Shown in pieces: positions 20,486 through 31,960 of a stretch of DNA of 64,000 bases. Every line of letters begins with the position of its first letter. The stretch's first letter is position 1. Made by a program: the position numbers and the translations under genes. This stretch comes from Roseiarcus sp963726105 (GTDB taxonomy: Bacteria > Pseudomonadota > Alphaproteobacteria > Rhizobiales > Beijerinckiaceae): the NCBI GenBank assembly GCA_963726105.1, contig CAVSBJ010000019.1:248001-312000 (forward strand), read 5' to 3'. The notes beneath the pieces were generated by a model. The model did not search any database. It had not been told where the DNA came from and saw only the letters and a program-made list of their open reading frames with translations.

Positions 20486-20595
20486 TGTCGCTTATCCACA
20501 TGTCGCCGCATCCGCCGCTTGGGAACCGCCGGCTCCGCGACTACATTAACCTTTAACCCCGAGGATCCGACGCTGAAAGAAGCGTCTTTGCCCTT

Positions 20596-20610
20596 GTTCT
20601 GCATTTGTTC
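20596..20610. promoter_or_regulatory. LexA (SOS) box, GTTC-N7-GTTC
   Basis: GTTC (20596-20599), seven bases, GTTC (20607-20610): the exact alphaproteobacterial LexA operator. It lies 85 bases before the proposed uvrA ATG and between the divergent ssb and uvrA genes, as in other alphaproteobacteria. It implies DNA-damage induction of uvrA and possibly ssb. Confidence 0.85.
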
Positions 20611-20694
20611 TAGCATCGGCGCGACGCCTGCGCAAGCGCAATTCGCGCGCAACCGTGCGTTACCGTTAAGGAAGGCCGCCTCCAGGGAACCGCC

Positions 20695-23644
<2,950 letters not shown>

Positions 23645-23677
23645 AAAACTTGTTAGCACCGGAGTTTGCAATCGACG

Positions 23678-24283
23678 CTAGGTAGCCTGTATCAAGATAG
23701 CCTGGGCTAGCGAAGCCATCCATGTCAGCTCCTTGCCAGTTGTTGGGTGAATGTGTTTTTCTATGGGAGGATCAAATTCCCGGCTCTGAGAGAATGCCTC
23801 GAAGCTATATTTCGGACTCTGTTCAGCTAATTTTTTAGCGATCTTTAGGGCGCTCTCGTTTTTGTCCGTTTTATCTTCTTCATGCCTTAAACGTAACCCT
23901 ATCAAAATGGCGCATTTATTTAAGCTTTCTATTGCTCTCAGAATCTCGCAACATCGTTTAATGTCGTTTGTAATGATGCCTTTATACAGACCCCTTTTGC
24001 ATTCGATTATTACTAGTGGTGCATCTCCCTTGAAAATCGCGCAGTCAACACGACCTTTACTTGACCGCTTAGCAGTCAATTCCGAAACAGGGCATTCCAA
24101 CCTTATTCGAATATCATTATTTACGCCGTAGAACGCGGCGGCTGCCCTCGCAACGGACGTGGAAACTAAGTGCTCGCAGCCCGCGTCGAGAATACTTCGG
24201 CCTTTTGTCCATTGAATGTGTTCCAGCTCAGCATTGAGCGCAGCGTTTACGACAAAACGGACAAGCCGTTGAAACTCAAGCAT
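23678..24283 (-). CDS. PD-(D/E)XK nuclease-like hypothetical protein
   Basis: A 201-residue protein with a core typical of PD-(D/E)XK nucleases: an N-terminal helix with E37, D80 in GRVDCAIF, then a strand ending IIECKRG with E94-x-K96. The spacing D-x13-E-x-K fits the fold. It resembles type IV methyl-directed or restriction-like accessory nucleases, and no partner gene is present. The DNA is AT-richer than uvrA and gyrA, and codon use differs, which suggests acquisition. It ends 33 bases after convergent uvrA. It could be an isolated defence nuclease or a remnant of a larger system. Confidence 0.6.
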   Translation of the reverse strand: MLEFQRLVRFVVNAALNAELEHIQWTKGRSILDAGCEHLVSTSVARAAAAFYGVNNDIRIRLECPVSELTAKRSSKGRVDCAIFKGDAPLVIIECKRGLYKGIITNDIKRCCEILRAIESLNKCAILIGLRLRHEEDKTDKNESALKIAKKLAEQSPKYSFEAFSQSREFDPPIEKHIHPTTGKELTWMASLAQAILIQAT

Positions 24284-24357
24284 CGCTAGACCTCGGCGAA
24301 CTCGTGGACTTCAACGGCGGGAGGCAGCGTACGGTCCCAGCGTGGGCTAGCGGCGCC

Positions 24358-24663
24358 TTAATCGATTGCCGGCGAAAGCCAATTCTTGCGACCCCGTTTG
24401 AATCGAGCCAGGCCCAGCCCCGCAAGGCATAGGATCATCATGGCCCAGGTCGGCAGTTCCGGAACGGGCTCCGCGCCGCTCACGCTCGAAGCGGAAGCAG
24501 GCGCCGTGCTGTCTGAATCCGGAGCCGAAGGCAAATCACCAAGGTCTTGAATCGGATGAGCAGAGTTCGAGACGGTTTGGATGAGCGTGCCCGCGGGATC
24601 AACCTCACCAGCGCGGGCTTCCGCTGCGCCAAACGCCAGAGCCAAACCAATCGCGCAAGCCAT
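24358..24663 (-). CDS. Small PEPxxWA-CTERM protein
   Basis: A 101-residue secreted protein: signal peptide (MACAIGLALAFGAAEARA), a short acidic and Ser/Ala-rich mature part of about 45 residues, and the sorting tail PELPTWAMM, a hydrophobic helix (ILCLAGLGLARF), then KRGRKN. The mature part is unusually short for the family and has no domain, so it may act as a small surface peptide. ATG 24663 is preferred over an in-frame TTG at 24681. Here the motif is PELPTWAM rather than PEPSTWAM. Confidence 0.82.
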   Translation of the reverse strand: MACAIGLALAFGAAEARAGEVDPAGTLIQTVSNSAHPIQDLGDLPSAPDSDSTAPASASSVSGAEPVPELPTWAMMILCLAGLGLARFKRGRKNWLSPAID

Positions 24664-25198
24664 GACTCTTGTGGACAACAATTGGCCTGAACCCCCGTCT
24701 CAGCCTCGATGGAAACCCTGCGATCAGGCGGCCGGCCTGAAGTCTCATTCATTAAACGGATGATTTGAACGATCACACTCAATCACAATCTATCAATCTC
24801 GTCAAGTAATTTAGGCGCTGTTAACCTCGTCGCGCCGGTCGGACTCGCCAACGGGAGTGTCTCGGGATCCCTGGACAGGCGCCGGCCTTCGCGCCGGTTG
24901 AGTCGAGTTCGATGGGAGCGCTGACGTTTGAAGCAGCCTAGGATCAAACTGGTTCGACATCTGCCGCGCCGGTCGCGGGCCCTTCAAACTGAGCTCCTCT
25001 TAAGGTCCTGGCGCCACATCGTTCGGTCATTTCCGGCTTCTCCGGGCGCTCGATCTTCGTCGCCCTGAATCGGGCGTTGGCGGCCCGCGTCCTTTCACAT
25101 TCCTTCGCCGAACTTGATTTGTGACGGCGCCGATCGTTGGCCTAAGGCTGCTCGTGGCCGCACCGATTCGGACAGGGACTTCGCGGGGGGAACCTTGA
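24664..25198. other. Gene-free spacer before glmS
   Basis: About 530 bases with no supported coding frame. A small hairpin (CGCCGGCCTTCGCGCCGG) lies at about 24881-24898. The region should contain the promoters of the PEP-CTERM gene and of glmS; no glmS ribozyme was recognised. Confidence 0.3.
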
Positions 25199-27022
25199 AT
25201 GTGTGGAATTGTCGGGATTCTCGGGGCGGGGCCGGTCGCGGGCTCGATCGTCGATGCGCTGAAGCGGCTCGAATATCGGGGCTACAATTCGGCGGGCGTG
25301 GCGACGCTCGAGAACGGCAAGCTCGAGCGGCGGCGCGCCGAGGGCAAGCTCAGGAACCTTGAGGCGAAGCTCGCCGCGGCGCCGCTTGGCGGGGCGATCG
25401 GGATCGGCCACACGCGCTGGGCGACGCATGGCAAGCCGACGGAAAGAAACGCCCATCCGCACGCCTCGCCGAGGCTTGCGGTCGTCCACAACGGCATCAT
25501 CGAGAATTTCCGCGCGCTGCGGCAGGAACTCGCCGCCAAAGGCTATGCGTTTGCGACCGAGACCGATTCCGAGATTGCCGCGTTTGTGGTCGAGGACGAA
25601 CTCGAACACGGCAAATCGCCCCAAGAGGCGGTTCAGGGGGCGCTCGGGCGGCTGCGCGGGGCGTTCGCGCTCGTCTATCTGTTCGAGGGCGAGGAGGATC
25701 TCCTGATCGGCGCCCGCCAGGGCGCGCCGCTGGCGATCGGCTACGGCGACGGGGAAATGTATCTGGGCTCGGATGCGCTCGCGCTCAGCCCGTTCACTGA
25801 CCGCATCGCCTATCTCGAGGAAGGCGACTGGGTCGTGCTGAGCCGGGAAGGCGCGGACATTCGCGACGCGAGCGGCAAGCGGGTCGAGCGCCGCATCCAG
25901 CGCAGCCCGGCCGGCAGCCTCTTGGCGGAAAAGGGCAATTACCGGCACTTCATGGCCAAGGAGATCCACGAGCAGCCGGAGGTGGTCGGGCACACGCTCG
26001 CTCGTTACATCGACATGGCGGCGCTTAAGCTGAAACCCTTCGCCTGGCCGGCCGATCCGACGCGGCTCACGCGTGTGACGATTGTCGGCTGCGGCACCGC
26101 CTATATAGCCGGCCTCATCGCCAAATATTGGATCGAGCGCTGGGCGCGGCTGCCGGTCGAGATCGATGTCGCCTCGGAATATCGCTACCGCGAAGCGCCC
26201 GTCGACGACGGCGGCTTGACCATCGTCGTCTCGCAATCGGGCGAGACGGCGGACACGCTGGCGTCGCTGCGCTACGTGCAGGAGAGGGGGGCGAAGACGG
26301 TCGGCGTCGTCAACGTGCCGGATTCCAGCATCGCCCGGCTGACCGATGCGGCGGCGCCCACGCTCGCCGGCCCCGAGATCGGGGTCGCCTCGACCAAGGC
26401 TTTCACCTGCCAGCTCGCTGCGCTGGCCGCGCTGGCGATCGGCCTCGGCAAAGCGCGCGGGATCCTCGACGATGCGGCAGAGGCGGCGCTGGTCGGCGAG
26501 CTCGTCGCCACCCCCGGTCTTCTCGCCGAGGCGCTCAAGCTTGAGCCCATTGCCGAGAAGCTGGCGCAAGCGATCGCGCGCGCCCGCGACGTGCTCTATC
26601 TCGGCCGCGGCACCGCTTATCCGCTGGCGCTCGAAGGGGCGCTGAAACTGAAGGAATTGAGCTACATCCACGCAGAAGGATATGCGGCGGGTGAACTCAA
26701 GCACGGGCCAATCGCGCTCATCGACGAAGCGATGCCGGTGATCGTCATCGCGCCGCGCGACGCGGTGTTCGAGAAGACTTTGTCCAACATGCAGGAAGTC
26801 GCGGCGCGCGGCGGGCGCCTCATTCTGATCGGCGACCGGCACGCGGCCGAAGAGGCGGGAGTCATGATCGAGCACGTCCTGCCGATGCCCGACATGACCG
26901 TCAATTTCGCCCCGATCGTCTATGCCGCGCCGATCCAGATGCTCGCCTATCACACCGCCGTCATCATGGGTAAGGACGCAGATCAGCCCCGCAACCTGGC
27001 GAAATCGGTGACGGTGGAATAG
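25199..27022 (+). CDS. glmS: Glutamine--fructose-6-phosphate aminotransferase (isomerizing)
   Basis: Makes glucosamine-6-phosphate from fructose-6-phosphate and glutamine, the first step to UDP-GlcNAc for peptidoglycan and lipopolysaccharide. The 607-residue protein has the Ntn amidotransferase domain with Cys2 nucleophile (MCGIVGILG), GHTRWATHG, NGIIENF, and two SIS domains (CGTAYIAG, SQSGETADTL, ASTKAFTCQ, LGRGTAYPLALEGALKLKE as the sugar site), ending AKSVTVE as in all GlmS. One change: YRGYNSAG has Asn where nearly all homologues have Asp. It stands alone here, without glmU. Confidence 0.98.
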   Translation: MCGIVGILGAGPVAGSIVDALKRLEYRGYNSAGVATLENGKLERRRAEGKLRNLEAKLAAAPLGGAIGIGHTRWATHGKPTERNAHPHASPRLAVVHNGIIENFRALRQELAAKGYAFATETDSEIAAFVVEDELEHGKSPQEAVQGALGRLRGAFALVYLFEGEEDLLIGARQGAPLAIGYGDGEMYLGSDALALSPFTDRIAYLEEGDWVVLSREGADIRDASGKRVERRIQRSPAGSLLAEKGNYRHFMAKEIHEQPEVVGHTLARYIDMAALKLKPFAWPADPTRLTRVTIVGCGTAYIAGLIAKYWIERWARLPVEIDVASEYRYREAPVDDGGLTIVVSQSGETADTLASLRYVQERGAKTVGVVNVPDSSIARLTDAAAPTLAGPEIGVASTKAFTCQLAALAALAIGLGKARGILDDAAEAALVGELVATPGLLAEALKLEPIAEKLAQAIARARDVLYLGRGTAYPLALEGALKLKELSYIHAEGYAAGELKHGPIALIDEAMPVIVIAPRDAVFEKTLSNMQEVAARGGRLILIGDRHAAEEAGVMIEHVLPMPDMTVNFAPIVYAAPIQMLAYHTAVIMGKDADQPRNLAKSVTVE

Positions 27023-27344
27023 GACGCGAAAGCGAAAGCCCTGCGCGGGGCGAGATCGCCGCCCGGTCTTTGTGCAGTCCTAGCAAATAATATCGGCGCC
27101 TGAATTCGGCCCATGGGCAATCTTCAAACCGCCCGTCAAGAGGACAGACGAGCCGACAAGCTTCGCGGCGCGTAACCGTCGCTTTCGGAGCAGCGATCGC
27201 CGCCTCGTTCTTGGTTTGATAGCCGGTCGGCTCTCTTCGCGACCCGAATGGGCCGGTGATTGAGTCCGCGCCGTCGTCCATTCCGCGGCAGGCACGGTCC
27301 TTGCGTCAGGAGCGGTGGCTCGCCGACGGAGGGGCAGCAATTCC
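27023..27344. other. Gene-free spacer
   Basis: No coding frame or RNA is supported in these 322 bases, apart from the GGAGGGG Shine-Dalgarno at 27328-27334 for the next gene. Confidence 0.3.
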
Positions 27345-28034
27345 GTGAGCACGACCATCGACCTTGCCGCCGAACCTTACGAGTTCGCACTCGCGCCCGA
27401 GCATTGCGCGCTCCTGATCATCGACATGCAGCGCGATTTTCTCGAGCCGGGCGGCTTCGGCGAAATGCTCGGCAACGACGTGTCGCAATTGCGTGGCGCG
27501 ATCGAGCCGAATCGCAAGCTCCTGGCGGCGTGGCGCGCCGCCGGGCTTTCTGTCCTCCACACGCGCGAGGGCCACCGGCCCGACCTCGCCGATCTGCCTC
27601 CGGTCAAGAAGATCCGCGGCCGCAGCGCCGCGTCGATCGGCGACGCCGGCCCGATGGGCCGCATTCTGGTCCGCGGCGAAGCCGGCCACGACATCATCCC
27701 TGAGCTTTATCCCGAGCCCGGCGAGCCGGTCATCGACAAGCCGGGCAAGGGCGCGTTCCACGCCACCGATCTGCACGCGATCCTGCAGCACCAGAACGTC
27801 AAGCAGCTCGTCGTCACCGGCGTGACGACGGAGGTCTGCGTCAACACCACGGTGCGGGAGGCCAACGACCGCGGCTACGACTGCCTCGTGCTCGAAGACT
27901 GCTGCGGCTCTTATTACCCGGAGTTCCACGCCATGGGCCTCAAGATGATCAAGGCGCAGGGCGGCATCTTCGGCTGGGTGTCGAGTTCGGAAAGCGTGAT
28001 CAAGGCTTTGGCTGACTGGAAGAGCGCTCGATAG
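27345..28034 (+). CDS. Isochorismatase-fold cysteine hydrolase, biuret amidohydrolase-like
   Basis: A 229-residue amidase of the cysteine hydrolase (isochorismatase-like) superfamily. The catalytic triad is Asp27 (LLIIDMQRDF), Lys132 (VIDKPGKGAF) and Cys165 (GVTTEVCVNTT), and the cis-peptide follows at VTGVTT. The segments HTREGHRPDLADLP, GRILVRGEAGHDIIPELYP and REANDRGYDCL-x-LEDCCG closely follow the biuret hydrolase BiuH of Rhizobium leguminosarum as I remember it, so hydrolysis of biuret to allophanate and ammonia is likely. Ureidoacrylate- or carbamoyl-type ureides are alternatives. The GTG start is fixed by GGAGGGG ten bases upstream. The next gene is a permease 32 bases away. Confidence 0.8.
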   Translation: MSTTIDLAAEPYEFALAPEHCALLIIDMQRDFLEPGGFGEMLGNDVSQLRGAIEPNRKLLAAWRAAGLSVLHTREGHRPDLADLPPVKKIRGRSAASIGDAGPMGRILVRGEAGHDIIPELYPEPGEPVIDKPGKGAFHATDLHAILQHQNVKQLVVTGVTTEVCVNTTVREANDRGYDCLVLEDCCGSYYPEFHAMGLKMIKAQGGIFGWVSSSESVIKALADWKSAR

Positions 28035-28066
28035 GCGAGGGGCGACACAAGAAAAGGAGCGGGACA

Positions 28067-29674
28067 ATGGCGAATGTGATGACCGCCAAGGCGGGACCTG
28101 AGCGATGGTGGGTTCCTGGCGACTGGAACGCCTTCTTTGGTTTCGGGACCAACATCCTGGTCAACGTTCTTGTCCTGACCGGGCTCCTCCGCTTCGTTCT
28201 CAAGATGCCCGACTCGCTCGTCTTCGGGCGCATCCTGCCCGCCCTCGGGCTGATGCTGTTCCTCAGCACCGTGTACTACGCCTGGCTTGCTTATCGGCTG
28301 GCGCAGAAGACCGGCCGCACCGACGTCTGCGCTCTGCCATCCGGCACCAGCGTGCCGCACATGTTCGTGGTCACCTTCGTCGTCATGCTGCCGATCCTGC
28401 TCAGGACCAACGATCCGATCCAGGCGTGGGAAGCGGGCCTCACCTGGGTGTTCGTCCAGAGTTTCGTCCTGATGGCGGGCGGGTTCATCGCGCCGATCAT
28501 CCGCAAGATCACCCCGCGGGCGGCGCTGCTCGGCTCGCTCGCCGGCATTTCCATCACTTTCATCTCGATGCGGCCCGGCCTTCTCGTGTTCGAGACGCCG
28601 CTCATCGGCATGGTCTGTTTCGCCATTATCCTTGCGAACTGGTTCGGCGGCGTGCGCTACTTCCGGGACGTGCCGGGCGGCCTGATCGCCATTGCCGCCG
28701 GCACGATCATCGCCTGGGGATCGGACCTCTTCGGCCTCGGCTATGGCGGGTTGAACTTAAGCAGCGTCGGCGACGCCTTTTCGCACTTCGGCTTCTCGTT
28801 CCCCGTGCCGGCTGTCGGTCATGTCTTTTCGGGCTTCAAGTTCATCGGAATCATCCTGGTCACCGCGATTCCCTTCGGTATTTATGATCTCGTCGAGGCG
28901 ATGGACAATGTCGAGAGCGCCGCTGCGGCCGGCAACTCGTTTCCGACGACCCAGGTGCTGACGGCCGACGGCGTCATCAGCCTGATCGGCTGCCTGCTAG
29001 GCAATCCGTTCATCAACGCCGTCTACATCGGCCATCCCGGCTGGAAGGCGATGGGCGGGCGGATCGGCTATTCCGCCGCGACCGGCGTAATGGTGCTGGT
29101 GCTGACCTGGCTCGGCATCGTGGCCCTCGTCTCGAGCCTGATCCCGGTGGTCGCGATCCTGCCGATCCTGCTCTACATCGGCATGCTGATCGGCTCGCAG
29201 GCTTTCCAGGAATCGCCGCGGAGTCATGCGCCGGCGATCATCCTGGCGATGATTCCGCAAATCGCCGCGTGGGGCAAAACCATGATCGACGGCGCGCTCG
29301 GCGCCGCGGGCACCAACGCGGCCGCGGTCGGCTTCGACAAGCTCGGCAATACGGGCATCTTGTACAAAGGCCTGCAGACGCTCGGCGGCGGCGCGACGCT
29401 CGCCGGCATCATTCTCGGCGCGGTCACCGTGTTCATCATCGAGCGCCAGCTCGAGAAGGCCGCGGCGTTCGCGCTCGCGGGCTCGATCCTGACCTTCTTC
29501 GGCCTGATCCACGCGGAGGATCTTGGCATCGGGCAGTCGCCGGTGGTGGCGCTGAGCTATCTCGGGATCGCGGGGATGCTCTACGGCTTCGCCAAATTCG
29601 CTCACGTCGCGCCGGCCGAGCCGAGCGAGATCGAGCATGACCACCTGGCCGTTTCGGCGGCCCCAGCGGAATAG
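28067..29674 (+). CDS. NCS2/AzgA-like permease
   Basis: A 535-residue integral membrane protein with about 12-14 helices. It resembles the nucleobase-cation symporter 2 and AzgA-like superfamily (ALPSGTSVPHMFVVTFVV near the first third, IPFGIYDLVEAMDNVESAAAAG in the middle with the acidic residues expected for substrate binding, then GNPFINAVYIGHPGWKAMGG). A clear AGGAG precedes the ATG. It follows the biuretase-like gene at 32 bases, so it probably imports the amide or ureide substrate of that enzyme (biuret, or a purine-type compound). This functional link is an inference from gene order. Confidence 0.8.
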   Translation: MANVMTAKAGPERWWVPGDWNAFFGFGTNILVNVLVLTGLLRFVLKMPDSLVFGRILPALGLMLFLSTVYYAWLAYRLAQKTGRTDVCALPSGTSVPHMFVVTFVVMLPILLRTNDPIQAWEAGLTWVFVQSFVLMAGGFIAPIIRKITPRAALLGSLAGISITFISMRPGLLVFETPLIGMVCFAIILANWFGGVRYFRDVPGGLIAIAAGTIIAWGSDLFGLGYGGLNLSSVGDAFSHFGFSFPVPAVGHVFSGFKFIGIILVTAIPFGIYDLVEAMDNVESAAAAGNSFPTTQVLTADGVISLIGCLLGNPFINAVYIGHPGWKAMGGRIGYSAATGVMVLVLTWLGIVALVSSLIPVVAILPILLYIGMLIGSQAFQESPRSHAPAIILAMIPQIAAWGKTMIDGALGAAGTNAAAVGFDKLGNTGILYKGLQTLGGGATLAGIILGAVTVFIIERQLEKAAAFALAGSILTFFGLIHAEDLGIGQSPVVALSYLGIAGMLYGFAKFAHVAPAEPSEIEHDHLAVSAAPAE

Positions 29675-30023
29675 GGGACATCCGCCGCCGGGCGCGTCTT
29701 GCGTGGGCGCCCGGATAGCACAAAGCGGCGAGCATCGCTCATCGCGAAGGCCCCGTGCGTAGACGGCGGATGTTTTTAAGCGAAGGCCGGTCTATGAGCA
29801 GCAAACAGGCAACGGTCGGAAGGCAGGCTGCGGCCTGCTTGGCGTCGGCCGGTTTAAGCGACTCGGATCGGGCCAGGACTGCCGAATGGTCAGGACCCGG
29901 ATTCGCTTGCGTCGCCTCGGGAAAAACAAGTGACGTAACGACGGAGCTGTGATTACGTTCTCAGGCGCCTTGAGACCATCGAGTAGCAATTGGGCCTCGG
30001 TCGAGGCGAGGGGGAAGAGCGTC
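29675..30023. other. Gene-free spacer
   Basis: Nothing coding is supported. The end carries GGGGGAAGAG, the Shine-Dalgarno for the glycine-rich PEP-CTERM gene. Confidence 0.3.
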
Positions 30024-30953
30024 ATGAAAGCCAGCACGATGATCAGCGCGGGCGCAATTGCGTTCGCAGGGGTGTTCGCCGTCGTCCAGCCGGCGCAGGC
30101 CGCGCTCACGCTGATTGCCGTTGGAGGCGGCGGCGGAGGGGCGGGGCAGCTTGAGGGCGGCGCTGGAGGGGGGGTGATTTCCGAATCCGGAACGAGCGGC
30201 TCAGGCGGCGGCGTGGGGGGGATTGGCGGACTCGGAGGCGCGGGCGCCGACGCCGGCGGCGGCGCGGGCTGGCTCGGCAATGGCGGCGGCGGCGGCGCAA
30301 CCGGCGCACCCGGCGGGGGCCTCAGCGCTCCGACCTTCGCCGGCGGCCTCGGCCCCGGCGGGTTAGGCAATGGCGGCTTCGGCGGCGGCGGCGGCGGCGG
30401 CGTTCTCGGCGGCGGCGGCGGCGGCGGATATTCCGGAGGAGGCGGAAGCGGAGACGCCTTCGGAGGCGGAGGCGGAGCCTCCTACCTCAATCCCGCGGTG
30501 CGAGACACGATCGAGACCCCCGATTTCAACGGCGTACCCGGGCAGACCCCCAACAACGGCTACGTCATCGTCGGTATTACCGTCTTCAATTATACCGGAA
30601 CAATGGTCGAATACACGATCCCGACCACCGGATTTTATGAGGTGGCCGCGATCGGCGCGCAGGGCGGACCGGAGTTTGGGCCCGGCGGCTACGGGGCCGG
30701 CGTCGGGGGCGCCGTGTTTCTGGACGCGGGGACCGAACTGGACATCGTGGTTGGGGGAGCGGGGGGGGCTGGTTTAGAAGTCTTCGGCAGCGGCGGCGGC
30801 GGCGGAAGCTTCGTCTGGGATCCCACGGCCATTCCCGTGCAGCCCGTCCCCGAGCCCTCGACCTGGGCCATGATGCTCATCGGCTTCGCCGGGCTTGGCT
30901 ATGCGGGCTACAGCCGGCGTCAGGCTTGGGCTCGCGCGGCGACACGCGCCTAG
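30024..30953 (+). CDS. Glycine-rich PEPxxWA-CTERM protein
   Basis: A 309-residue secreted protein: signal peptide (MKASTMISAGAIAFAGVFAV, cut around QPAQA-A), a long glycine-rich region (about residues 35-170) made of GG, GGG and GGA runs interrupted by single Ser, Phe or Leu, a beta-rich domain (NGYVIVGITVFNYTG, TIPTTGFYEVAAIGAQGG) and the tail PEPSTWAMMLIGFAGLG with YSRRQ. The central segment resembles glycine-rich adhesin or PE-PGRS-like stretches, and TIPTTGFYEV-x-A-x-GAQGG is found in many bacterial surface glycine-rich proteins. The DNA of the Gly part is a run of GGC/GGN codons and prone to slippage. Confidence 0.88.
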   Translation: MKASTMISAGAIAFAGVFAVVQPAQAALTLIAVGGGGGGAGQLEGGAGGGVISESGTSGSGGGVGGIGGLGGAGADAGGGAGWLGNGGGGGATGAPGGGLSAPTFAGGLGPGGLGNGGFGGGGGGGVLGGGGGGGYSGGGGSGDAFGGGGGASYLNPAVRDTIETPDFNGVPGQTPNNGYVIVGITVFNYTGTMVEYTIPTTGFYEVAAIGAQGGPEFGPGGYGAGVGGAVFLDAGTELDIVVGGAGGAGLEVFGSGGGGGSFVWDPTAIPVQPVPEPSTWAMMLIGFAGLGYAGYSRRQAWARAATRA

Positions 30954-31146
30954 CCGGCCGCTTTTCTTCCGCCGGGCGCCGCCGCTCGAGCGGGAATTCA
31001 GGGATGGTTGAACGTCGCTATCCCGCGCGCTTGTCCGTTTCGGCATGGTGAGCAATCGCCGCATCGAAGCGGCGTTTGTCGCTGGTGACGTCGCCGTGCT
31101 CCCGCGGTCGATGACCGGCGCGACCGCTTGAGCGGGTGGCGAGCGT
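30954..31146. other. Gene-free spacer
   Basis: No supported feature; GC-rich sequence between an intact and a decayed PEP-CTERM gene. Confidence 0.3.
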
Positions 31147-31302
31147 CCTGAGCCCTCGACGCGGGCGATGAGAGTGCTCGACTTCACTGGCCTGGGTTTA
31201 GCGGCGGAGCACGCGCCCGGCGATGACCCCGGCCGCAAGTGCGGCGCCCTGTTTCTCTCCGGCTCGAATCCGTGGTCAGGCCCAAAGACAGGCAAGTCTT
31301 GA
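31147..31302 (+). pseudogene. Relic of a PEP-CTERM gene tail
   Basis: In this frame the DNA reads PEPSTRAM followed by RVLDFTGLGLAAEH, which mirrors PEPSTWAM and the GF-x-GLG helix of the intact gene just upstream, but without the rest of the helix and with a stop (TGA) just before it. The Trp of the motif has become Arg. I read it as the decayed 3' end of a duplicate of the gene at 30024-30953. Confidence 0.45.
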
Positions 31303-31439
31303 CATCGCCGCAGTTAGACTAGCGCGTATCGGCCTGTCATCGTTGGCATTCCATGTCCTTCCTCAACATATGTGCCAGTTGCAAATCTATCCTCCTACGT
31401 TAACCTAAGTCGATGGCAAAGAGGCTGAGCGTTTAAGTT
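31303..31439. other. Gene-free spacer
   Basis: Short, partly AT-rich; no supported feature. Confidence 0.3.
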
Positions 31440-31727
31440 ATGAAAGGGGCGGTCGGTGATCATTTGTTGAGATCGATATCGAAAACAGGAGAAAATTGCC
31501 TCGTTAACTCAGAGATTTTCGTAGAGAAAAATAAAGTAGGTTCGGAAATCTATTTCGCCAAAAGCAGAAAGCATTTGATCGATACGCCTGACATGAGCCG
31601 ATTTGCGTCCAGAGAAATCACCGTTATCTATCTCTCTTTCACAAATGTTCGCATAACGATCGCGCTGCCAGGCGGCGGTGTGTCGTTGGACGGCGGCACA
31701 AGCCGAACATACAGCCGCAAGTCATAG
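31440..31727 (+). CDS. Possible AT-rich ORF of unknown kind
   Basis: A 95-codon frame that starts ATG and ends TAG. It stands out because its base and codon use (many AAA, GAT, ATA and TTG codons) is unlike the rest of the window. The predicted protein has no recognised domain, no signal peptide and no clear Shine-Dalgarno. It may be a fragment of a foreign gene or chance. It is listed as a pointer only. Confidence 0.2.
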   Translation: MKGAVGDHLLRSISKTGENCLVNSEIFVEKNKVGSEIYFAKSRKHLIDTPDMSRFASREITVIYLSFTNVRITIALPGGGVSLDGGTSRTYSRKS

Positions 31728-31960
31728 CACGTCATAGCGATGCAGGTCCGGGGCGCGCCGAGGGAGAATGGGACTGACGCCGAAGCAGCGGCGATCGAGG
31801 CGGTCGGCGCCAGCATTGACGCGCCCAGCGAGCAACACGGCTTTCGTCAGAGCCTCGCACTGTCCAAAGGCGTGTGAATCGGCGCCGCTCCACTGATGGG
31901 GACGGGCAGGCGACAGCGCGCCTATCAGGCCCGATCACGAGAGCGTGGGCGGCGGCCGGC
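31728..31960. other. Gene-free spacer
   Basis: No supported feature. Confidence 0.3.

Noticed and set aside
20519..20694. Upstream extension of the uvrA frame as coding sequence
   Set aside because: It has no homology to UvrA, starts with TTG, and contains the LexA box; an ATG with a ribosome site exists at 20695.
24664..25198. A glmS riboswitch or ribozyme
   Set aside because: No recognisable core; the element is typical of Gram-positive bacteria and not expected here.
25142..26953. A long minus-strand frame over glmS
   Set aside because: It is antisense to a complete glmS with all motifs, with no domain of its own.
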